The notes under the pieces: model-generated
Told to the model about the DNA's origin: nothing
What the model saw: only the letters and a program-made list of their open reading frames with translations
Databases searched by the model: none
From: MGBC108787 sp964591225
GTDB lineage: Bacteria > Bacillota_I > Bacilli_A > RF39 > UBA660
Direction of reading: 5' to 3'
NCBI GenBank assembly: GCA_964591225.1
Contig: CAZQAO010000006.1
Span: 1 to 32,443 of the forward strand
Length of the DNA: 32,443 nt
Program-made: the position numbers and the translations under genes
Shown here: positions 1 to 7,883 of the stretch, piece by piece
How the letters are laid out: every line of letters starts with the position of its first letter
Position numbering within the stretch: position 1 is the first letter of the stretch

Positions 1-1547
1 GCTTCTTTTACTTCATCTAATACTTCATATACTACTGTATTTTCCATTTTATCCGTAGTTCTATTTTTTAAACTTGTAGTTTTTGTTTGACCGCTTTTAG
101 TATATTGTAATGAAAAGAAGTGATCTAAGAATTTTTTATCGGATTTAATACTTTTGGTATAGACAACGGTCCGATCTAAGTTATATTCCATGTTTAAAAC
201 TAATAAAGTAGTTTTTTCAATAGTACCTACCGTATCAGCAGTAATCATATCTTTTAATTCCGTACATTGCATCGTATTATAACATTGTTTATAAGAGTAA
301 GTATAAGTATTGCCAATAGAATAGTTATCTACTTTTAAAGTGGTATATCCTAAAGCAGTATTATTTAGTTTTAATACTTTACCCAAATCAGTCGTACCTA
401 CCAATTCTACTTTATCTAAACGTTCGGGATGTAATTCAATAATTTTATAATGGGGAGTTACTTCTCCTACTTTATAGTCAATACTTTCTAGTATCTTAAT
501 TTTATATTTATCATCTACTTGTTTAGGAGTTAGTTCATAAACTAAAGAATAAATAGTAGATGTTTGTTTTTTGATTTTTTCTTTGTAATAAGGACGTCCA
601 AAGTCAATAAAGTATTCCCCACGATCTAGAGTGGGATAGACGTTTTTATTATTAATAATTAAACGAAAGTTAGTATAATCAAAGTCATAGTCATGAATTG
701 TATTATTATCTATTTTAAGCTTTAATACTAAGTAATATTTTCCTTCCGATACTTTATTACCATTATAAGCTAAATCTGTTACCATACTGTCTAAAATCTC
801 TAAATTTAAAAAGTTATGAACCATTTTATCTGTAACATGATAGGTTTTATTATAAACCCCAAAGTTTAAATATAAAGTTGTTCCTAGAACAATTACTAAT
901 ACGACGACGATACAAGTAAAAACAAACTGATTTTCGCGAACATAGTAAATAAATTCTCTAATAAAACGCCGAATCTTTCTTTGGACTTTGTAACCTTCCA
1001 CATTAACTGAGAATTCAAATTCTTCGGAATCGACATCAGTAATCTCTAAATCTTTTAAATCATTAGCAAAATTAAATTGTTTGATATCAAAACCAATACC
1101 TCTTAATAACATATAAATAAAAAAGAAATATTGAGGTAGACATAGAACAAAGGATATATCGCGGTAAGCTCGTGATACTTGAGCGGTAATAATATCTCTT
1201 TCCATACCACTTAAAATACTATGAGCTACACTAATTAAGACAAATAAACCAATATAATAAATTAAAGTAAAAAAATAAAATTTCGTTGATTTCTTTTTCT
1301 GACGCATTAAATAGTAAATAGCTAGAACACTTAATATAATAAATAAGACGGCAAAGTACATTAAAAAATTAATATGTTCTCCGGCGATATTAATAATATT
1401 CGTAGTATAATTATTAGCAACATAAGTTCTAAAAAAAGAGACGATTTTAAAGGTTTTATTAATTAAATAACCCATAGGTAGGAGTAATAGTAAGTGAATA
1501 ATACGAAAGTATTTAATTAAAAAGGCATAGGGCTTTTTTAATATCAC
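1..1547 (-). CDS. Polytopic membrane protein of unknown function, partial (C-terminus beyond window)
   Basis: An uninterrupted minus-strand frame of 515 codons runs from a GTG at 1547 off the window at position 1. A GGAG at 1557-1560 lies 9 nt before the GTG; the in-frame TTG at 1556 abuts the GGAG and is too close. Hydrophobic segments lie at about residues 8-28, 60-80, 90-111, 131-148 and 208-228. A charged, partly acidic cytoplasmic-looking loop separates TM4 and TM5. After TM5 come about 285 residues rich in alternating polar and beta-branched residues, probably an extracellytoplasmic beta-rich region, with two cysteines about 6 residues apart late in it. I do not recognise the family. 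It follows the LysM gene but has its own candidate promoter and is separated from it by a terminator. An envelope role is inferred only from topology and neighbours. Confidence 0.85.
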   Translation of the reverse strand, partial: MILKKPYAFLIKYFRIIHLLLLLPMGYLINKTFKIVSFFRTYVANNYTTNIINIAGEHINFLMYFAVLFIILSVLAIYYLMRQKKKSTKFYFFTLIYYIGLFVLISVAHSILSGMERDIITAQVSRAYRDISFVLCLPQYFFFIYMLLRGIGFDIKQFNFANDLKDLEITDVDSEEFEFSVNVEGYKVQRKIRRFIREFIYYVRENQFVFTCIVVVLVIVLGTTLYLNFGVYNKTYHVTDKMVHNFLNLEILDSMVTDLAYNGNKVSEGKYYLVLKLKIDNNTIHDYDFDYTNFRLIINNKNVYPTLDRGEYFIDFGRPYYKEKIKKQTSTIYSLVYELTPKQVDDKYKIKILESIDYKVGEVTPHYKIIELHPERLDKVELVGTTDLGKVLKLNNTALGYTTLKVDNYSIGNTYTYSYKQCYNTMQCTELKDMITADTVGTIEKTTLLVLNMEYNLDRTVVYTKSIKSDKKFLDHFFSLQYTKSGQTKTTSLKNRTTDKMENTVVYEVLDEVKE

Positions 1548-1574
1548 TTTTATCAACTCCTTTCTCCTACCACG

Positions 1575-1602
1575 ATTTTATCATAAAAAAAATATGATGC
1601 AA
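1575..1602 (-). promoter_or_regulatory. Candidate sigma-A promoter of the partial membrane protein gene
   Basis: On the minus strand TTGCAT (1597-1602) is followed after 16 nt by TAAAAT (1575-1580), with TG one base upstream of the -10 (extended -10). The -35 lies in the loop and 3' arm of the preceding terminator, so promoter and terminator overlap. Confidence 0.5.
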
Positions 1603-1612
1603 AGTCATATTT
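1584..1612 (-). terminator. Rho-independent terminator after the LysM gene
   Basis: On the minus strand an 8-bp perfect stem AAATATGA / TCATATTT (1605-1612 and 1590-1597) with a 7-nt loop is followed by a run of T. The stem is AT-rich. Its 5' arm begins in the LysM stop codon. Confidence 0.65.
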
Positions 1613-2064
1613 TACTTATTTTTTTTAACCATTATTTGTCCTGCTAATAAATAAATTGTAGGATTATTCTCTAAAAGAACACTTTGCGATTGTTTAAAAA
1701 TATTACTGACAGTATCTAAAGTATCACCCTCTTTAGTTATATAATAACTAAAACCACTTTTAGGAATTAATATTTCTTGATTAGGATAAATATAATCATT
1801 TATATTTAAACCATTCATACTTGCTAATAATTCAGGATTAATATTATATTTACGAGCTATTTCATACAAAGAATCGCCTTTTTCTATCACATAATAATTA
1901 AAATATTGATCTTTGTTTTTAGGAACAATAATTTCCATATTAGCTCTTAATTGATCATCAAAATAAATATTATTAAGGCTTTTTAAAGTATTGATATCCG
2001 TATTAAATTTTTTCGCGATATTTTCCATATTTTCGCCCTCTTTTATCGAATATTTATCAAACAT
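1612..2064 (-). CDS. Triple-LysM protein without signal peptide
   Basis: The 150-residue product consists almost entirely of three LysM modules, at about residues 4-49, 56-103 and 107-147. Each has the family pattern of an aromatic/Ile start, a GD/GE-[ST/N]-L/M turn, and an N-x-[IL]...I-[ILV]-[VI]-P-K end; the third is the most worn. LysM modules bind N-acetylglucosamine-containing polymers such as peptidoglycan. There is no signal peptide, membrane segment or catalytic domain. Secretion by an unusual route, or deposition on spores from the mother cell as for SafA-type LysM proteins, are possibilities but not shown. The ATG at 2064 follows AGGAG with 8-nt spacing. It lies between two membrane-protein genes, with 43 nt to the upstream gene, so cotranscription with it is likely. 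Confidence 0.9.
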   Translation of the reverse strand: MFDKYSIKEGENMENIAKKFNTDINTLKSLNNIYFDDQLRANMEIIVPKNKDQYFNYYVIEKGDSLYEIARKYNINPELLASMNGLNINDYIYPNQEILIPKSGFSYYITKEGDTLDTVSNIFKQSQSVLLENNPTIYLLAGQIMVKKNK

Positions 2065-2107
2065 TTTATCAACTCCTAGTATAGGGTATGCAGTTTTCTT
2101 GTTATGG

Positions 2108-3241
2108 TTAAAAGATATAAATCATATTCTTATAATTGAAGTTCCATTCAAAGTAAGATAATAGTTTTTGCTCTCCTTCTAACGGATTAAAAGAATATAA
2201 CTTATCTTCTACTAAGTAATATACGGTATCATTATCGATTTTAATAATATCTTTGATAGTTTGCTTACTTACTTTGATAAAATGATTGTTAATAACTTGA
2301 TAAAGGGTATTATCTTGTAATTCATAAGTATAGATTTTATTAGTGGTAAATTGATATTCATGATTAATAAGTTTATTGATACTTATATCTTTCCAGGTAT
2401 TATTTTCTAAGATCTTACCTTTATTTTTACGTGTTATATTGGTGATCGTATTTACTTTCGGATTTATTTCATATTCTTTTTTATTCTTTTTATCCACTAG
2501 ATAAACTTTATTTTTATAATTACCTAAGTAATAAGAATCAAAAGAAAATTCAATATTACTAGTTATTTTTTTGATTTTATTATTATTTTTAGATAATAAA
2601 TAGAAAGTATCAAAATTATATTTTTGATTATAATCTGCTATTAATAACATATTATTTATTTGATAAGTTAAAGGAATATTATAAGTATCTTGTTTTAATA
2701 AATTAATTTCCGCATTTTCATTTTCATCTAGTTTATAAAAACCTTTATAATTCCAAATAAAATAAGTTTTATGATTTAAATTATAAATATTAATATTTTT
2801 ATATTCGGTTTCTTTCGAAGTATCTTCTTGATTATATTTTTTAGGTAGGATATTAAGATCTAAAACTTGATGATAATCTATTTGTTCATTACCATTATTA
2901 CATAACGGATAGAAAGTTATTTTTTTACTTTCAGCAATGATACAACGAGTATCATCTTGTTCATAGACATCTATTTTTTTAACTAATTTTTTATTAATAA
3001 ATTTTTTATGTTGCGTCATGAAAATATATTCAAATCCATCTTTTTTAAAAGTAAATTGGTAGATATGGGCAGATTTATGATATTCTTCGGTGATATCTAT
3101 ATCATTTTGGCGATAAGATATTTGATAATCTTTTTCCCGAAAGATAAAGATAATAAAAATGGTAATTACTAAGAAGAAAAGGGTTATTTTAATTATTCTT
3201 TTATTCTTTCGGCGTTTCTTGGTTATATGTTCCTGCCTCAT
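2108..3241 (-). CDS. Single-pass membrane-anchored protein of unknown function
   Basis: 377 residues. The N-terminus is strongly basic (KKRRKNKR around residues 8-15), followed by one hydrophobic segment at about residues 16-35; this predicts N-in topology with some 340 residues outside. The exterior is Asn/Lys/Tyr-rich and has recurring short units of the type Y-[YL]-[LV]-x-x-[DN]-K followed by a predicted strand, which could be a beta-propeller-like fold; that is inference. I do not recognise the family and see no catalytic motif. A purine-rich AAGGAA precedes the ATG at 3241 by about 12 nt. The gene follows cysE (or whatever the assembly gap hides) after about 40 nt with no terminator, and precedes the LysM gene by 43 nt, so the three may be cotranscribed. 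Confidence 0.8.
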   Translation of the reverse strand: MRQEHITKKRRKNKRIIKITLFFLVITIFIIFIFREKDYQISYRQNDIDITEEYHKSAHIYQFTFKKDGFEYIFMTQHKKFINKKLVKKIDVYEQDDTRCIIAESKKITFYPLCNNGNEQIDYHQVLDLNILPKKYNQEDTSKETEYKNINIYNLNHKTYFIWNYKGFYKLDENENAEINLLKQDTYNIPLTYQINNMLLIADYNQKYNFDTFYLLSKNNNKIKKITSNIEFSFDSYYLGNYKNKVYLVDKKNKKEYEINPKVNTITNITRKNKGKILENNTWKDISINKLINHEYQFTTNKIYTYELQDNTLYQVINNHFIKVSKQTIKDIIKIDNDTVYYLVEDKLYSFNPLEGEQKLLSYFEWNFNYKNMIYIF

Positions 3242-3281
3242 ATACTACTAAATTCCTTCCCTATATCTTACGGTTATTGTA

Positions 3282-3897
3282 CTATTTTTTTAACTGATAA
3301 GCAATGGAAATTCTTTCTAAAGCTTTTNNNNNNNNNNNNNNNNNNNNNNNNNNNNNNNNNNNNNNNNNNNNNNNNNNNNNNNNNNNNNNNNNNNNNNNNN
3401 NNNNNNNNNNNNNNNNNNNNNNNNNNNGTGGTATTAGCTTTAACATCTTCTAAAACTATGGCATTCGCCCCAATACGAGCATTTTCACCGATAATAATAT
3501 TACCTAGTACTTGCGCATGAGCTCCAATAATAACATGATTTAAAACCGTAGGATGACGTTTTTCATAAGTATTTTCTACTCCCCCTAAAGTAACTCCATG
3601 ATAAATAGTTACATCATCCCCAATTATAGCAGTCTCACCAATAACTACTCCCGAACCATGATCGATAAATAAACGTTTACCGATAGTAGCTCCTGGATGA
3701 ATTTCAATACCAGTTTTTCGTTTTGCTTTTTCGGATACATAACGAGCTAGAAAATAATGTTTTTTATTATAAAGATAGTGAGCTATTTTATAATAAAGCA
3801 TAGCTTTAAAACTAGGATATAAAAAAACTTCTAAATTACTTTTAATAGCTGGATCTTGGGTACGAATTAAATTTATTTGTTCTTTAATAAAATTCAT
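3282..3897 (-). CDS. cysE: Serine O-acetyltransferase (interrupted by assembly gap)
   Basis: Transfers acetyl from acetyl-CoA to L-serine, the first step of cysteine synthesis. The first 156 residues (3897-3428) show the SATase N-terminal helices and the left-handed beta-helix of hexapeptide repeats, with the active-site stretch DHGSGVVIGET at about residues 79-89 and GVTLGG at about 101-106. The coding is then cut by 100 N. Beyond the gap, the frame that keeps phase with 100 N ends at 3274, but the neighbouring frame encodes a natural-looking helical tail ending in TAG at 3282-3284, which I take as the true end; the gap length is then not faithful. The tail might instead belong to another gene hidden in the gap. 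The start has only a weak SD (AAAGTGATG). The gene follows the rplQ terminator. Confidence 0.85.
3328..3427. other. Assembly gap (100 N)
   Basis: Exactly 100 N, the conventional size for a scaffold gap of unknown length. It falls in the 3' part of cysE; the true amount of missing sequence cannot be read from the window. Confidence 0.99.
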
Positions 3898-3924
3898 GAG
3901 ATCATCACTTTCTATTTTATTGTA

Positions 3925-3966
3925 TAAAAAAAGAAGAATTTGGTATGTTTAAATATCCATCTTCTT
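3925..3966 (-). terminator. Terminator after rplQ, end of the ribosomal supercluster
   Basis: On the minus strand AAGAAGA pairs with TCTTCTT (7 bp), then after a 3-nt bulge TGG pairs with CCA; the 3' arm runs into seven T. It lies directly after the rplQ stop, so the long ribosomal unit probably ends here and cysE starts separately. Confidence 0.6.
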
Positions 3967-3972
3967 CTTATT

Positions 3973-4314
3973 TTAAACTAATTCAATTCTTACTTGTAAA
4001 GCGTCGTCGCCAACTCTTTCTTTTAATTTAATAATTCTCGTATAACCACCATTACGATTTTCATAACGTTTTGCTAGTTCATTAAATACTTTGTCGACAC
4101 ATTCTTTATTATTATAAACGAATGCTAAAGCTTTTCTTCGAGATACTAAAGTACCAGTTTTACCATAAGTAATCATTTTATCAACAAATTTGCGTACTTC
4201 TTTGGCTTTAGCTTCAGTAGTGGTAATACCTTCATTCATAATTACATCGACAGTAAGTCCTGCAAATACGCTATGTCTTTGTCTAGTTTCTCTTCCTATT
4301 TTTCTATATGCCAT
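3973..4314 (-). CDS. rplQ: 50S ribosomal protein L17 (bL17)
   Basis: 113 residues, slightly shorter than the usual bL17 of about 120. It opens with the family start MAYRKIGRETRQRHSV and keeps the helical core with the VRKFVDKMITYGK segment. bL17 sits on the solvent side of the 50S subunit near the exit tunnel. It is the last gene of the alpha operon, 11 nt after rpoA. Further Bacilli genes that often follow rplQ (ecfA1, ecfA2, ecfT, truA, rplM, rpsI) are absent; a terminator and cysE follow instead. Confidence 0.97.
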   Translation of the reverse strand: MAYRKIGRETRQRHSVFAGLTVDVIMNEGITTTEAKAKEVRKFVDKMITYGKTGTLVSRRKALAFVYNNKECVDKVFNELAKRYENRNGGYTRIIKLKERVGDDALQVRIELV

Positions 4315-4325
4315 AATAATCCTCC

Positions 4326-5270
4326 TTAGTCGCGGAACTTAAGTCCCATTTCTGCAACTTTATCTAATACTTCTTTAAGTGATTTTTTACCTAAATTACG
4401 AATCTTCGTTACTTCTACTTCTCTTTTGGAAATTAGATCTTGTACGGTATGAATACCAGCTCTTTTTAAACAGTTATAGGCTCGAACTGAAAATTCAATT
4501 TCTTCAATAGGAGTTTCCAAAGTTTTCGTAATAGTATCAACCTTTTTCTCAGCCATTAACCCAGAAATATCACTAATAGAATTTAAATCAGCAATAATAT
4601 TAAAATGTTCAATTAATATTTTAGCAGATAGGGCCATACTTTCTTCAGGAGTAATACTACCATTGGTATTAATATACATAATTAATTTATCGTAGTTTTC
4701 ATTATGACCAACTCGAGCACTTTCGACTTCATAAGCAACTTTATCAATTGGTGAATAAATAGAATCGATAGCAATAACCCCTACTTTTTTATTATCTAAT
4801 AATAATTGATTTTCTTTAGCATCGACGTATCCTTTACCATTTGATACAGTCATTTCCATATCGATTTTGCCACCTTCAACAAGGTTACAAATAACTAAAT
4901 CTTTATTAATAACTTCTAGGTCAGCATCACATTCTATATCTCCAGCTAAAACTGGTCCGGGAGTAGATTTAGATAAATGAATAACTTTATCTTCGTCGGT
5001 ATGATTTTTTAAAACAACACTTTTAAGAGCTAAAACAATACTAGTAACATCTTCATAAACACCTTCTATTTTTTGGAATTCATGTAAGACACCTTCTATT
5101 TTAACACTAGTAATAGCACATCCTGGTAGACTAGATAACATAACTCTTCTTAAAGCATTACCAATAGTGGTACCAAATCCTCTTTCTAATGGTTCTAATT
5201 CAAATTTTGCATAATGTGAATCTGCTGCATACTCTGTTATTTTATATTCTGGTTTTTCAAATTTAAACAT
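4326..5270 (-). CDS. rpoA: DNA-directed RNA polymerase subunit alpha
   Basis: 314 residues, the normal length. The N-terminal domain (about 1-230), which dimerises and nucleates RNAP assembly, has the hallmark ERGFGTTIGNALRRVML at about residues 28-45. After a short linker, the C-terminal domain (about 250-314) has the helix-hairpin-helix signature with SVRAYNCLKRAGI and TKIRNLGKKSL, which contacts UP elements and activators. The position between rpsK and rplQ is the standard alpha-operon order. The ATG at 5270 follows an AAGGAAAG-type SD. No unusual residues noticed. Confidence 0.98.
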   Translation of the reverse strand: MFKFEKPEYKITEYAADSHYAKFELEPLERGFGTTIGNALRRVMLSSLPGCAITSVKIEGVLHEFQKIEGVYEDVTSIVLALKSVVLKNHTDEDKVIHLSKSTPGPVLAGDIECDADLEVINKDLVICNLVEGGKIDMEMTVSNGKGYVDAKENQLLLDNKKVGVIAIDSIYSPIDKVAYEVESARVGHNENYDKLIMYINTNGSITPEESMALSAKILIEHFNIIADLNSISDISGLMAEKKVDTITKTLETPIEEIEFSVRAYNCLKRAGIHTVQDLISKREVEVTKIRNLGKKSLKEVLDKVAEMGLKFRD

Positions 5271-5293
5271 ATTAAATCTTTCCTTTCGCTTCT

Positions 5294-5677
5294 CTAATTT
5301 CTAGGACGTTTGGGTGGACGACAGCCATTATGAGGTACGGGAGTTTCATCCATAATACTACGAACTTCTAGTCCCACTGCCGATAAAGAACGGATGGCAT
5401 TTTCGCGACCAGATCCTAATCCCATAACGACAACATCGACAATTTTAACTCCAGCATCAATAGCGGCTTTACCAGCGGCTTCAGCAGCCATACCAGCAGC
5501 ATAAGGAGTCTTTTTCTTTGATCCTTTATAACCGATAGTTCCAGCGGAAGCCCAACTAATTACATTACCATCATTATCCGTAATAGTTACAATAGTATTA
5601 TTATATGTGGCATGAACATGAGCCACTGCTTCCGGAATATTCTTCTTAACTTTTCTTTTTCTTCTGTTATATGCCAT
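5294..5677 (-). CDS. rpsK: 30S ribosomal protein S11 (uS11)
   Basis: 127 residues, normal length. It shows the family segments HATYNNTIVTITD, the WASAGTIGYKGSKK block and the C-terminal TPVPHNGCRPPKRPRN that binds 16S rRNA at the platform near the mRNA exit. The gene lies 10 nt after rpsM and 23 nt before rpoA. The AGGAGG-type SD upstream of 5677 fixes the start at MAYNRRKRK. Confidence 0.98.
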   Translation of the reverse strand: MAYNRRKRKVKKNIPEAVAHVHATYNNTIVTITDNDGNVISWASAGTIGYKGSKKKTPYAAGMAAEAAGKAAIDAGVKIVDVVVMGLGSGRENAIRSLSAVGLEVRSIMDETPVPHNGCRPPKRPRN

Positions 5678-5687
5678 GATTTACCTC

Positions 5688-6062
5688 CTATTTACCTACT
5701 TTTTTCTTATTTGCTACTACTTTACCTTTACCCTTACGAGTCCGGGCGTTACGATTCGTTCTTTGTCCTCTTACTGGTAAACCTTTCTTATGTCTAATTC
5801 CTTGGTAGCAATTAATTTCCATTTTATTTTTAATAGACATTTGGACATCACGACGAAGATCTCCTTCAACATCATATTTGTCTATTTCTTTTCTTAAAGC
5901 AGCTATTTCTGCATCAGTTAAATCTTTAATCTTCTTTGTTGGTTCTACTTTCGCATCTTGACAAATAGTTAAAGCTAAACTTCTCCCTATACCATAGATA
6001 GCGGTTAAACCAATACAAACGTGTTTTTCGTTTGGTAATTCGATATTTTTAATTCTTGCCAT
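5688..6062 (-). CDS. rpsM: 30S ribosomal protein S13 (uS13)
   Basis: 124 residues. The N-terminal region keeps PNEK and the IYGIGRSLA helix-two-turn-helix; the C-terminal tail carries the conserved GLPVRGQRTNRNARTRKG that reaches the P-site tRNA. uS13 sits in the 30S head and bridges to the 50S. The second residues of the start, MARIKNIELP, vary slightly from the usual MARIAGVDIP. First gene after rpmJ in the canonical order. Confidence 0.98.
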   Translation of the reverse strand: MARIKNIELPNEKHVCIGLTAIYGIGRSLALTICQDAKVEPTKKIKDLTDAEIAALRKEIDKYDVEGDLRRDVQMSIKNKMEINCYQGIRHKKGLPVRGQRTNRNARTRKGKGKVVANKKKVGK

Positions 6063-6074
6063 ATAATCCTCCTA

Positions 6075-6188
6075 TTAACCTTGTACTTGTTTGTGTTTAG
6101 GGTTCTCACAAATAATCATTACTTTCCCTTTTCTTCTTATTTTCTTACATTTTTTACATATTGGTTTTACTGATGGTCTTTTTTTCAT
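6075..6188 (-). CDS. rpmJ: 50S ribosomal protein L36 (bL36)
   Basis: A 37-codon frame that is short but unmistakable: it starts MKKRPSVKPICKKC and ends ENPKHKQVQG. It has the zinc-binding C-x2-C (residues 11 and 14) with the later Cys and His (residues 27 and 33), so this is the zinc-ribbon form of bL36. It lies between infA (15 nt) and rpsM (12 nt), the standard position. An AGGT-type SD precedes the ATG at 6188. Confidence 0.97.
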   Translation of the reverse strand: MKKRPSVKPICKKCKKIRRKGKVMIICENPKHKQVQG

Positions 6189-6203
6189 ATATCTTTACCT
6201 CCA

Positions 6204-6476
6204 TTATCTTTTATTCCATGTTATCCGCCCACGTGTTAAGTCATAAGGCGATAATTCAATGGTTACTGTATCACCTGGTAGAATACGTATCATATGCACG
6301 CGCATTTTACCAGAAACGTAGGCTTCTACAGTATGACCATTAGCTAATTCAACAATGTAATCGCCGCCCTTTAAGACATCGACTACCTTGCCTTCCACTT
6401 CAATTTTATCGCTCTTTGGTTGATTTGTTTTATTTACAGTATTCATATTTTTATTTTGTATATTTTTTTTCGCCAT
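6204..6476 (-). CDS. infA: Translation initiation factor IF-1 with N-terminal extension
   Basis: 90 residues, against about 72 for typical IF-1. The S1/OB-fold core starts near residue 24 (KIEVEGKVVDVL) and ends with SPYDLTRGRITW, the hallmark that occupies the ribosomal A site. The first 22 or so residues are an Asn/Lys/Thr-rich, basic, probably disordered extension. The start at 6476 is well supported: the AGGAG lies in the stop-codon region of map with good spacing, while the next Met (residue 11) has no SD. IF-1 works with IF-2 and IF-3 in start-site selection. It sits between map and rpmJ as in other Firmicutes. Confidence 0.96.
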   Translation of the reverse strand: MAKKNIQNKNMNTVNKTNQPKSDKIEVEGKVVDVLKGGDYIVELANGHTVEAYVSGKMRVHMIRILPGDTVTIELSPYDLTRGRITWNKR

Positions 6477-6479
6477 TTT

Positions 6480-7229
6480 TTATTCTCCTGTTAATATTTC
6501 ATATCCATCTTTCGTTACTAACACCGTATGCTCGAAATGAGCTGATGGACTTCCATCTGCGGTTACAATAACCCAATCATTTTGATCAGTCAGACTTACG
6601 TCTTTACTTCCTAAATTGAGCATCGGCTCGACAGCAATGGTCATGCCCTCTTTTAAAACTATACCATCTTGTTCACTCCCATAATTAGGAACATCTGGTT
6701 CTTCATGAATCGAAGTACCAACACCATGTCCTACTAGTTCTTCGACAACACTTAAACCATGGTTATGAGCATAAGTTTCAATAGCATGACTAACGACCCC
6801 TATCCGAACCCCACTTTTTATTTTACTCAAGCCTTCATATAAAGCTTTTTCCGTATTTAAAACTAACTCTTTAACTTCTTGTGAAACTTCCCCAATCATA
6901 TAAGTTCTAGCACTATCGGAGTGATATCCTTTATAACCGACACATAAATCGATAGAAACGATATCATGTTCTTTAATCTTCCTATTACCGGGAATACCAT
7001 GGACTACTTCATCATTAATAGAAACACAAATACTTTTAGGATATCCTTCAAAACCTAAACAAGAAGGAACACAATCATGTTTGGTAATAAAATCATAAGC
7101 AATCTTATCTAAATCTTTAGTCTTAACACCGGGGTGTAGATGATGCTTAATCTCTTCATGAGTTAAATAATTAATATGGCCAGCATACTTCATAAGTTCA
7201 ATTTCTCGATCGCTTTTAATACTAATCAT
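6480..7229 (-). CDS. map: Methionine aminopeptidase, type I
   Basis: 249 residues, the usual size of the short type I enzyme without an SH3-like N-terminal extension. It removes the initiator Met from nascent proteins. All five metal ligands of the pita-bread fold are visible: D94, D105, H168, E201 and E233, as well as the substrate His at about residue 77. The gene abuts adk (start 1 nt from the adk stop) and is followed by infA, the conserved secY-adk-map-infA order. Confidence 0.98.
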   Translation of the reverse strand: MISIKSDREIELMKYAGHINYLTHEEIKHHLHPGVKTKDLDKIAYDFITKHDCVPSCLGFEGYPKSICVSINDEVVHGIPGNRKIKEHDIVSIDLCVGYKGYHSDSARTYMIGEVSQEVKELVLNTEKALYEGLSKIKSGVRIGVVSHAIETYAHNHGLSVVEELVGHGVGTSIHEEPDVPNYGSEQDGIVLKEGMTIAVEPMLNLGSKDVSLTDQNDWVIVTADGSPSAHFEHTVLVTKDGYEILTGE

Positions 7230-7883
7230 TTAATCCTCCTTTATAATTGCTTCTATAGCCTTTAATATATCTGTTTCTGTTTGATTGGCATCGACTTGAT
7301 AAAGTAAATTTTTACTTTGATAATACTCTAGTAAGAGTTTGGTTTCTTGTAAGTATGATTGATACCTAACTTGAAATGTTTCTAAGGTATCATCTTCTCT
7401 AGTTATCAAGTTACCATGACAGATATCACATTTATTCTCTTCATGGGGTTTAAAATTTTCAAAATAGATATTGTAACTTTTTTGACATTGTGGACACAAT
7501 CTTCTTCCTGTAATTCGCATTTTTAACAAATCTATCGAAATTGTAATGTTGATGACGACATAATTAAGAATATTTTTTTCAACAAATAATTTACTTAAGT
7601 ATTCAGCTTGTTTTTGATTACGAGGAATACCATCTAAGATAAAAGGTTGACCATGTAAATATTCTATTTTGTCTTTGATGATTGCAAATATTATCTCGTC
7701 ATCGATTAATTCTCCCTTTTTCATTCTTTTGGCAACTTCATGACCTAAAGGACTATCCTCTTTAGCCATATTACGAAGTAAGTCACCTGTCGATAAGTGT
7801 TTATAACCATATTTATTTACTAGATAATCACTTATCGTTCCCTTGCCAGCGGCAGGAGGAGCGATAAAGATGATATCCATCAT
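7230..7883 (-). CDS. adk: Adenylate kinase with unusual P-loop
   Basis: 217 residues; interconverts ATP + AMP and 2 ADP. The expected blocks are present: STGDLLR at about residue 32, DGIPRN (usual DGFPR), GRR before the lid, and a long zinc-binding lid with C-x2-C ... C-x2-C at about residues 134-160, followed by REDD. The P-loop at residues 8-16 reads APPAAGKGT, whereas the family has GxPGxGKGT: both loop glycines (E. coli Gly7 and Gly10) are Ala, but the catalytic Lys is kept. The start codon lies in ATGATG overlapping the TGA of secY; either Met (7883 or 7880) could be used. Translational coupling to secY is likely. Confidence 0.95.
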   Translation of the reverse strand: MMDIIFIAPPAAGKGTISDYLVNKYGYKHLSTGDLLRNMAKEDSPLGHEVAKRMKKGELIDDEIIFAIIKDKIEYLHGQPFILDGIPRNQKQAEYLSKLFVEKNILNYVVINITISIDLLKMRITGRRLCPQCQKSYNIYFENFKPHEENKCDICHGNLITREDDTLETFQVRYQSYLQETKLLLEYYQSKNLLYQVDANQTETDILKAIEAIIKED

